From: Saccoglossus kowalevskii | Lineage: Eukaryota > Hemichordata > Enteropneusta > Harrimaniidae | DNA length: 27,544 nt | Direction of reading: 5' to 3' | NCBI RefSeq assembly: GCF_000003605.2 | Contig: NW_003143807.1 | Coordinates: forward strand, 158,061 to 185,604 | Part shown: positions 20,063 to 27,544 of the stretch, one piece after another | How positions within the stretch are numbered: the first letter of the stretch is position 1 | How the letters are laid out: every line of letters begins with the position of its first letter | Made by a program: the position numbers and the translations under genes | The notes under the pieces: generated by a model | The model's input: only the letters and a program-made list of their open reading frames with translations | The model's database searches: none | Told to the model about the DNA's origin: nothing

Positions 20063-21444
20063 TTTCGACCACCATAGGTGGCATAAATAATTCCTGCTTA
20101 TTTGGAGAAGTATTCATCCTGTGTCAATAGTCTTATATGTAGTTTCAAATTTGATTTCTTGGTCAACTAATAATTTGAAAGAAAATTTAAGAACTAAACT
20201 CATGAGGCCCATATTCAAGGACACCGTACTCTGTCGGCAAAATAGAGGTGTATTATTTTGGAATAAGAGTTTCAATCACTATCGATTAGATGTAAGGTAC
20301 ATATGGATATGTAGTAGAATGTTCTAGCTTGCTTTCTCGCCAATATAGAAGCACCTGCTTTCTGAGCAACAGAGACATCTTGCCTACATCTGTCTGCATC
20401 TAAGTCCCATTGTTTAGAATTTCAGTCAATGCAAACTTCACCGTAAAATACGGTTGTGACCACAAGAATGATATTCCTCATGAAGGTATCGGTATATAGC
20501 AAAGAGAAAACTCCTGCCAAACCCTCAATCAGAATTGGGTCAGTCTGCTGCCATCTTTAACTTTTCCCCTCAAAAATAATGAAACAAATTGATAATTGAT
20601 CGCACAAATTGATAATTGATCGCAATTAACCCATACGAGGCTAATTAGGGGATATAAGACAGTGTTAATAACTAACAATGAACACTCATACTAATATGAA
20701 TGATACAGCAAATGGCCACAGAATAATTTTAAATTTTGTCCCCCCAAGCCAGATATTAACCTATTCTAATGATCCAGTCCAAAAGAAAAAGGCTCCCTAG
20801 GCAGTCTTTCAAAAATATCTTGTATCAGATGAGGCTGACTGTAATTAGAGGAAAGTGAAACTGGTTGGGTGCCCAGTGGTGCTAATGTCTAAAGAACATG
20901 CCCAAACAGGATGTAACCATGACTAACATAACCATCACTGACAAACCAAACATGTTTGATAAAAAGAGGTTCTATTGACAAAGAGTGACAAATAATATTA
21001 AAGATCATTTTTTCACAATAATTCAAAACCGTATCTGGTATCATCAGCTCTTCTCATCTTTTCCACCAAATATCCATTTTTTCATTTTTTCAGACCTGGA
21101 AGACACCAAGGAGATGATATTGTTGTAAAACATAAATCTAGCAGAGATTGCAGTAAAACAGCAGGATACAGATTTAGCAACGCATCAATCTTTTCACAAC
21201 CAGATTTTCTCTCACTTAAATTTTTCTGCACTTTTTTTCTTGTATTCTTCAATATTTCTGGAAATCAACCCTAATTTTGGAGTCAACAGACAAAATTAAA
21301 ATCAATTTCCAGTTTTTACTCAAAAAATTTGGCCAATTTTCTTCTGAATCTTCTGAAAGAAAGTGTAGACTATAAATGGGATTATTTTGTGACTAAAAAG
21401 AGGGAACTGGTGAGGAAAAGGTTAACCCTGTCATCTAAATGTTA
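20063..21444. other. 3' flank of MRPL28, no supported gene
   Basis: AT-rich DNA with a perfect 20-bp tandem duplication, ACAAATTGATAATTGATCGC, at 20584-20603 and 20604-20623. Nothing else is recognised. Confidence 0.5.
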
Positions 21445-21454
21445 TTTATTTATT
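21445..21454 (-). terminator. MRPL28: MRPL28 poly(A) signals (overlapping AATAAA)
   Basis: Two overlapping AATAAA hexamers lie on the minus strand 6 to 15 bp after the stop. The 3' UTR would be very short, which is common for ribosomal-protein genes. Confidence 0.6.
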
Positions 21455-21459
21455 TAAAT

Positions 21460-21521
21460 TTACCTTGATTCGGGAAAGTCAAATTTATCAAGTTCAACAT
21501 CTGGTCCTTCAAAACTTTGAT
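21460..21521 (-). CDS. MRPL28: MRPL28 terminal coding exon and stop
   Basis: Acceptor TTATTTTCAG is at 21523-21522. The split codon G|AT gives Asp, then 19 residues ending FDFPESR and the TAA at 21462-21460. The AGGTAA that contains the stop resembles a donor, but the stop and the immediate poly(A) signals argue that this is the last exon. Confidence 0.82.
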
Positions 21522-24500
21522 CTGAAAATAAATCAATAGTGAAGTTAAAAAGTGTCATATTTTGCCCAGAGCTGTTCTGCAAATTGTTAGTTACATTGCA
21601 GATGAAGTGAATATAGGTAACAAGAATTAACACTTTCCAAGGTTTTTTGCCTGAAATGCATTTGATACAGGTGAGAACAAACAAACCATTGAACAAATTT
21701 GCATGTGGAGTAACATCATGAGAGTGCAGAAATACAAGAAAAACTATACTACTAAATTCACCTTTTAACTTTGCAACTAATTCTTCTGTATATTTTTCCA
21801 TTAATGGGCTGATAGGATTTTTCTCCCTTTCTATCTTTCTGACTTTATTAATTGCTTCTTTGTAGCTTAATCCAAGCCATTCAGCTTGTTCTTTCTGTAG
21901 AGATAGAATTCACAGCTTATGATAGCAGAGTTCAGGAGAGATGGTGGCTTGTATTGATGGTTGATGCAGCATTATTATCACCAATCCAACTTTCATAAAA
22001 TAATGTTGTTTTCATATTTTTTTAAAAACCTGTAGGCAATGTGAAATTACCGGTATGCCAATTTTGTCCAAATTTAACGACACCAAATTATGGCCACAAA
22101 AATAAAGGCTTTTCAAGGGAGAACAATTGATTATCTCTTATTTGAATATGGATTCCAATTTGCATTCACACTTATGTGAAACATCACTCTCAGAAATAGT
22201 TACAAACATAAAATTTGTAAAAAAAAAAAAGAAAAAAAGTTTTTGCTAAAAATATTAAATATTGATAGAAGATATCTTGTCCTGACTATTTCAACCATTT
22301 CATTTTGGGAGGTTCTTATCCTGTAGACATACATACAATGTAATTGACCTCAATCCACATAAACTACAAGTATATGATATTTACAATTCTAAATTAATTT
22401 AATTGATGTGCTAACATTTATGCAGTCAATTTTAACCTAACCCCAATCAAAACATTTTTGGTGTATAATTTTGGCAACAACTCATTCCTGCAAAAACTTC
22501 TTTATAAACATAATTTGAAAAATTGTTTTTAATACGATTTTTAAGACAAAAACAGCATTGTAACAGGAGCTAATAGAAGTGTTACAATACATTATAGTAC
22601 AGATAATTTAGTAATCATTCAAAATAGTCAGACGTAAGTATTTCTTTGGGAAATTTAACACCAGCACCACCAAATCATGTACAACCTTCCTTAGCATTCC
22701 TGTATTAATTGGTATTCTTAATTTCTCTGCCACTTTTTTTTCTGCCAAACAGATGCAAACGGTTTCTTTTTTTCAATACTTGTTTCTAATTTCAGTGTTA
22801 ATTTTGAACCGAACAGACAGAATATTGCTCATAAATTCAGGTAAATATTACCAGTTTATTTAAACTAGTTTGATGTAAATTTTGAATGAAAGTAGATTGT
22901 TGTAGAAAACGAACCATGACAAGAGTGGGGAAATGATGAATATATATTTTATATAAAATTCTGAGTGAACCATGAAAAAATCCTGATTTTAATTTGCAGG
23001 AGGAGTGGTAAAAAAACAATCTAAATTAATTTCCCCCAGGATGATGATGCTGCAAGTTGTTTTACTGTTGCCTGTATCAACTGCGTGTGTTTTGTTCAAA
23101 TATGGATACTTGTATTTTATAGGTCATTGTCAGTATACCAATATTTTTTTCTCACTATGTACCAAAAGACCAATTCGTGGAGAAAGACAAATTCAAATGG
23201 TTTTATACACTTACAGGTATTATGAACTGCTTATATCTATTGTAGATTTTCTCCCTTTTTACTTCATCATCTGGATACATTTCATCTTTACTCAACAATT
23301 TTAACAACATGTGCCTCTTCAGGTCCAATCCTAATTTGGATTGCAAATCTTCTCTTGGTGTCTGTAACAAGAGCATCAATGCTGGGTCAGAGATTAAAGG
23401 TGAGAGGTCAGACTCAGGAACACTAGCCTTAGATAACATTGTAGTGAGTGTGATTCCCCTGATAGTTAAAGTACCGGTACTACAACATATTTTAACCAAT
23501 GTGGGCAAGATCTTTCCTCACAAATATCACACCAGTTGCATACCTATATCTTATAAATTCTTGCAATTAAACAACTGACAACTTGGATTATGAACAAACA
23601 TCATAGTGATAATTACAGCCTATGATCAAAACCAGCGATAACCCCGACTCAGTGTACAAGGCAAAGGTAATCAGATTCTGTTTTGTATTTCTCCGAATTG
23701 AAGGAAGCTAGAAAATGAGTGTGTATTTTTCTTCATTTGATATTTTCTTTCTACAATGTGACATTGAAAACCCTTATAGAAGTAATAAATAATTGGTACT
23801 TAGGTACTACTGACTGCAACCGGACACCATTAATAATTTGTTTACATGTATTTGCAAAATGTGAAAGTATTAGCAAAGACAGGCATCAATTTGTACAGTG
23901 CCCACTTATCTATATTTTGCATTGGAATCTTTTTCTGCATACCACAATGTATAACAGAGAATAAAAACACTGTCATCCTTTATTTATTGTTTTTGTCATA
24001 TTACATCAAATTTTGCAAATAGAAGTGTGCATGGAATCATTAGAAGAAACAGTGTACATTGCCGTGTGATAACTGTCGTGAAGGTGATTGACAGATCATA
24101 CTTGTTTTCAACTCTAGAAGGACAGTTGGAATCTACCAGGTGTGCTTGTGATTTACATAACAAAGGGTGTTTACAACTTTCTTCGTTGTTGTGTTGCAGA
24201 AGCCATTGACTGTCGTCCATTATTACATGCTGGAACTACGAGTTATCACCAATGCACACTTCTCTAAGCAATCCCCTATTTTGGTGACTTTATTCATTGT
24301 ATTTTTCAGTGTTTTGTTTCTCATAATTATTTTGAGAGGTATTAAAGCCAGGAGCTTTATCTTGATATTTTGGTCTATGTGTATTTCATTTCCAGTACTA
24401 TTGTCTTGTCTACCCCATACTAGCAGTGAAAGAACGCCCTGTCCAGTGTGAGTTCTGTGGGTGGTCCTCTCAATTGCAATAAGCAGGTCTTACACTGTGA

Positions 24501-26228
24501 CAAACACTGAAAGGCTTGTTTACTGTATAGTTACCACAAAACACAGGAATGTTGATGTACGAGGTCATCACTCCATGACATCATAAAACTATAAGTGGTA
24601 GAACTTTCATTCTCAAATCTGCAATTGCCACCCAATTACTTACCTTCAAAATGTAGAAATCAAATCCACAACATTTATCAATCTGATCTAGGGTTGATAA
24701 TGTCACACCTATTGGACCAATATCACGTTCTAATATCTCACTGTAGAAAGATCTTTGGAACACTTGTGGTTTCCATATTTTTCTGACCCTAAAGGTAAGA
24801 CATTATTATTTAATATATGTTACTATGCCACAGTGGTTGTACAGCACTTGTGAAAAACAAACAGTGTTTTATATTTTTCACCAAATGAATATTATTGTAT
24901 GTGATACAAAACAAAACAAAACGAAACAAGTCATTGTTAATGACATAATCCCCGTTGGAATTCATATATGAACCAAAAGCATTGTTAATAATTTAGAGTA
25001 AATAATTGGCTGGTCTAGTATCAATAGAAATTAGATGTATTAAATGACTCTTCCAAAATCGTTATTAAACTGGATATACTATTCATGCATCCAAACTGAA
25101 TTTCATATGTCCAGACTCATGTACAGAAATACAAAACACAAAACGAATCATCATGGACATGTATCTCAACATGTATAATGTTTGTATCAAATTTGAATGA
25201 AAATCAACAAATACTGTTCAGGATACCACATTTTCAAAAAAACAAGATGGATGCCAGTCGACCATCTTTGATCTGATTATGGAACAAATTGATACGAACA
25301 TCATTACATGTATTCCTAAATGTGTATGTGCCAAATATGAATGAAAATGGTCCACAAGCCTTGGAGGTATGGTCAAAAAGCAAGATGGCGGCCTGTCAGC
25401 CATCGTTGATCCGATTGTAAAACAAAATTGTCATAGACATGTAATCTAAAATGTACAATGTATGTATAAAATTTGAACAAAAAATGACAAAGCATGCATA
25501 AGATGCCACATTTTCAAAAAACAAAATGGCTGCCAGTCAGCTAACTTGGATTAGTAAACCACTGCATGTACTAGGCACATGCAAAGAATGAACAGATTTG
25601 GTCCACAGGGTTCTGAAATATGACTCCAGACGGGCGGATGGACAGCCAGAGACCAAATTTTAAATCTTCGTTTCGAACTTCACTCAAACGGAGACTAACA
25701 AGCATTGAGATTGCATAGTCATCACAAGCAGTGATCCAGGATTATGGGGATACTTGCATTGTGTATAGTTATGTGATCAGTTGTTGCTGGGAATGTACTG
25801 TAATGGACAGAAAATATTTGGTTCAATTGGTGGAAAAAAGGTACGTGCAACCAAATTCTAGTTTGAACAAAATCTCACAAGCCAGATAAATAGATGTTAC
25901 CAGAGATGTTAGAAATTGACCGAAATGAATAAGGTATACACGAATAACCCAATATGCATGATCCTGATCATAAATTTGAATGAAATCGCTCTTTTTTAAT
26001 GAATCACAAAATAACACAACATACTGTTTTACCTACGAGTACAAGACAGTCATCAGAGATGGCAGACTCACCTTGGTTTCATCTTTTTGTTGTTTCTTTT
26101 TTTATATCCTTTAATCCATCCTTCTCCTCCCCACAATGCTGACTGAGATACTTTTGGGTAGAGTACAGGAATAGGGACATTCTGGATTCTCATCTTCTCA
26201 CCAGTTCTTGGGTCCTTTTTAAATTTCC
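21460..26228 (-). CDS. MRPL28: Mitochondrial large ribosomal subunit protein bL28m, 5'-partial (join 26072-26228, 24644-24788, 23215-23361, 21762-21894, 21460-21521)
   Basis: Five in-frame exons (644 nt, 213 complete residues plus stop) match metazoan MRPL28 along its length. Recognisable blocks are NVPIPVLYPKVSQSALWGGE then GWIKG, KIWKPQVFQRSFYSEILERD, TLDQIDKCCGFDFYILK, TPREDLQSKLGLDLKRHMLL, then YNRYKQFIIP joined to KEQAEWLGLSYKEAI, and EKYTEELVAKLK. The human protein has 256 residues; here the N-terminal segment of about 50 residues, with the mitochondrial targeting part, is missing because its exon was not found within the window. Role: a structural protein of the 39S subunit, built into mitochondrial ribosomes after import. 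All five acceptors and four donors are consensus and the phases (1, 2, 0, 0, 1) agree. The C-terminus is acidic (EGPDVELDKFDFPESR). No frameshift or stop interrupts it, so it looks functional. Confidence 0.93.
21762..21894 (-). CDS. MRPL28: MRPL28 exon with KEQAEWLGLSYKEAI
   Basis: 133 nt; acceptor TCTCTACAG (AG at 21896-21895), donor AAAG|GTGAAT at 21762/21761. It encodes 44 residues, KEQAEWLGLS to ELVAKLK, plus one base. The join from exon-end IIP to KEQAEW matches human IPEEEAEW. Confidence 0.92.
21895..23214. other. MRPL28 intron, 1320 bp
   Basis: AT-rich, with an A-run near 22219-22237. No nested gene or clear repeat is seen. Confidence 0.6.
23215..23361 (-). CDS. MRPL28: MRPL28 exon with TPRED..DLKRHMLLKL..YNRYKQF
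   Basis: 147 nt, phase 0 at both ends; acceptor TTGTTACAG at 23364-23362, donor CCT|GTAAGTG at 23215/23214. It encodes 49 residues from TPREDLQSKLG to KQFIIP. The open frame running past the donor into PVSV is intron. Confidence 0.92.
23362..24643. other. MRPL28 intron, 1282 bp
   Basis: AT-rich. A plus-strand frame at 24167-24451 encodes a hydrophobic run (TLFIVFFSVLFLIIILRG), but T-rich DNA gives such runs by chance, and there is no other sign of a gene. Confidence 0.55.
24644..24788 (-). CDS. MRPL28: MRPL28 exon with KIWKPQ..FYSEIL..FDFYILK
   Basis: 145 nt; acceptor TTACCTTTAG, donor AAG|GTAAGT at 24644/24643. The split codon AG|G gives Arg, followed by 48 codons. This is the most conserved part of the family and matches the human order WKPQLFEREFYSEIL ... 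GLDFYILK. Confidence 0.93.
24904..24927 (+). repeat. (AAAAC)n short microsatellite
   Basis: About four imperfect AAAAC units in an MRPL28 intron. Confidence 0.7.
25105..25620 (+). repeat. Decayed tandem repeat of about 140 bp in an MRPL28 intron
   Basis: Anchors CAAGATGG (25243), CAAGATGG (25381) and CAAAATGG (25522) lie 138 and 141 bp apart. Each follows CACATTTTCAAAAA or GGTCAAAAAG and precedes a GCCAGTCAGC-like segment. A fourth partial unit ends in CCAGACGGGCGGATGGACAG. Confidence 0.8.
26072..26228 (-). CDS. MRPL28: MRPL28 exon with VPIP..LWGGEGWI block
   Basis: 157 nt; acceptor TTTTCACAG (AG at 26230-26229), donor CCAAG|GTGAGT at 26072/26071. It enters in phase 1 (one missing base plus GG) and then encodes KFKKDPRTGEK, VPIPVLYP, LWGGEGWIKG and a lysine-rich run to KMKP. 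The need for one upstream base proves another coding exon precedes it. Confidence 0.92.
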
Positions 26229-27544
26229 CTGTGAAAATTTATGAAAAATGTTATAATATTTGTTTTTGAAAATGTTTATAAATTTGCGAAAAACACTGAA
26301 CAGACTAAGGTTTGATGTAAAGGCATACATCTGGATTGAGGAGATTCATAACTAGGACCATGAAGTTAAGGGGGCCTTTTGCAATGGATTTCATAGATTC
26401 CTTATATCCATGTATCTAATGTATGTACCCCCTACAATGCAGTATTCTCAACAAGCCATTGTAAATTACAATAATCACAATAAAAATAAATGATGACAAA
26501 GTCTGCATCAATAATTTTAGTGGATTTCAGTTTAAAACCATATGAATAAGTAAGAGAAATTAAGTTCAAAGGTTTGATCCAGAGACAATGTAAACATGCA
26601 GTAAACTAATAATCTTGGACCAGTAACCAATGTACTGTCATATTACTATTACTGGTTGCAAAAACATGCAAATTAGGATTGAGGCTGATTTTTCATCCAA
26701 AATGCCTGCTAGTTGGCCATATTTGATTGGATATAGACTTTCGTAAAAAAAAAATAAGGCATGCACCAAGTTGTGAAAAAAAATTGATCTATTCAGTCTA
26801 AATGGAGGCTCCTCATTAACATAATAACCTTTGCCTGAATGACCCCCCATGAAGGTCAAAATTCAATATGGCGGACGTCGGAATTTATAGTAACGTCTAC
26901 TCCACGTTAATGTACAGATATCTAACTATGCGTGCAATTAATACAGTTACTTTGAAGGTAAATACATGTATAACAGTACTATTTTTACTGTAGGTGTGTT
27001 TTATTTAGTGAATAAATACGAACATAATTGAAATGAATGTCTCTCTGCTGTGTTACATCGAGGAAAACGTGCAAATGGGTACTAAAGTAAATATTTCGTG
27101 ACCCCGTTCAGTGAGTTAATAATCTTGAACATTAATGAAACTTACAGGGTTAAAACATAGTTCTATAATCGATAACTGTGTCAAATTTCAGCTTTATAGT
27201 TTGATTTCCATATATTTCATGCAGTGTTGAATCAGGCCATGCGACGATGTCAACAGCGTATCAATACCCGGAAGTGTAATAAAGCTGTTGACGTGCGTTC
27301 GTTTTTTAGACGCACCGGAGATCTTGGCGAGAATTACAATGTACTCTTTCGAGATTAAAAAAAAAAAAAAGCCATTTGATTGGAGAAAACATGTATACAG
27401 TAAAACACCCACAAAACAGTACTTGTGCAGAGTAATATTTGGTGTGGGTACTATCATCCCGAGAATTCCTTTTGTACTCACCTCTCACTCTAACCCTACC
27501 CCTCCATCCCTAATTCAATTGTGTATGCCCCTTCTTTAGGAATG
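26229..27544. other. 5' side of MRPL28: intron and/or upstream region
   Basis: No MRPL28 N-terminal exon was found on the minus strand. GGTCAAAATTCAATATGGCGGA at 26856-26877 is a repeat-type sequence with a YY1-like core. A donor-like GAGAG|GTGAGTA (minus) lies at about 27480, but the sequence before it has stops in all frames checked. An A12 run is at about 27357-27370. Confidence 0.4.
27067..27292. promoter_or_regulatory. Tentative MRPL28 5' regulatory stretch (ETS/GABP-like site, inverted repeat)
   Basis: CCCGGAAGTG at 27267-27276 is a good ETS/GABP (NRF-2) consensus, a factor known to drive many nuclear genes for mitochondrial proteins. It sits in the loop of an inverted repeat, GTCAACAGC (27249-27257) and GCTGTTGAC (27284-27292). 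No first exon was found nearby, so the link to MRPL28 is positional only. Confidence 0.25.

Noticed and set aside
23309-23578. Plus-strand frame overlapping an MRPL28 exon
   Set aside because: Antisense shadow; the minus-strand exon matches the protein family and its splice phases.
24167-24451. Hydrophobic plus-strand frame that looks like a membrane protein
   Set aside because: Lies in an MRPL28 intron in T-rich DNA, which yields Phe/Leu/Ile runs by chance; no other gene signal.
26869-26974. ATGGCGGACG start with a short plus-strand frame and a following AAG|GTAAAT donor, as a possible first exon
   Set aside because: The preceding GGTCAAAATTCAATATGGCGG resembles repeat sequence, and no second exon can be joined inside the window.
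27194-27481. Minus-strand 95-codon frame as the missing MRPL28 first exon
   Set aside because: It lacks the N-terminal family blocks, contains a translated poly-A/T run, and offers no donor in the required phase.

Overview
This is metazoan nuclear DNA. It is AT-rich and gene-poor, with GT-AG introns of 0.1 to 2.4 kb, TATA and poly(A) signals, microsatellites, a minisatellite and many decayed dispersed repeats. There are no bacterial operons and no tRNA, rRNA or CRISPR. The repeat style (CAAGATGGCGGCC-type motifs, poly-G-ended elements, divergent 140 to 160 bp tandem units) and a secreted single-domain C-type lectin suggest a marine invertebrate such as a hemichordate, cephalochordate or mollusc. 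The exact group is a guess.

Two spliced genes can be supported, both on the minus strand. (1) A small secreted C-type lectin lies at 3333-6673. Its four coding exons give about 158 residues: a signal-peptide exon, a large CRD exon, a second CRD exon and a tiny terminal exon. A TATA box sits 52 bp upstream of the ATG. (2) Mitochondrial ribosomal protein bL28m (MRPL28) lies at 21460-26228. Its last five coding exons (213 complete residues) are present, and the N-terminal exon of about 50 residues was not found and is probably past the right edge. Two poly(A) signals follow its stop codon.

Layout: 1-1020 is a decayed repeat holding four units of about 155 bp. At 1112-1372 (minus) there is a possible relic of a mobile-element protein. 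3333-6673 is the lectin gene, whose intron 1 carries a TGTC microsatellite, a second copy of the left-end repeat and a CpG-rich block. 6674-6990 is the lectin promoter side. 7301-7381 is a dispersed repeat shared with 19981-20062. About 9712-11610 is a 38-bp minisatellite of roughly 50 units. 12377-12985 is a degraded duplicate of the lectin first exon and its upstream DNA. 13486-13812 is a poly-G/poly-C-ended element. 13813-21440 is mostly featureless with scattered repeat relics. 21460-26228 is MRPL28, with a 140-bp tandem repeat in one intron. 26230-27544 is the likely 5' side of MRPL28.

The two genes have no evident functional link. The lectin would act outside the cell in carbohydrate recognition; MRPL28 acts in the mitochondrial ribosome. 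The most informative local signals are the lectin-exon duplicate with preserved upstream blocks, the lectin's EPD/WDD sugar-site motifs, and the minisatellite built on a palindromic double GATA motif.
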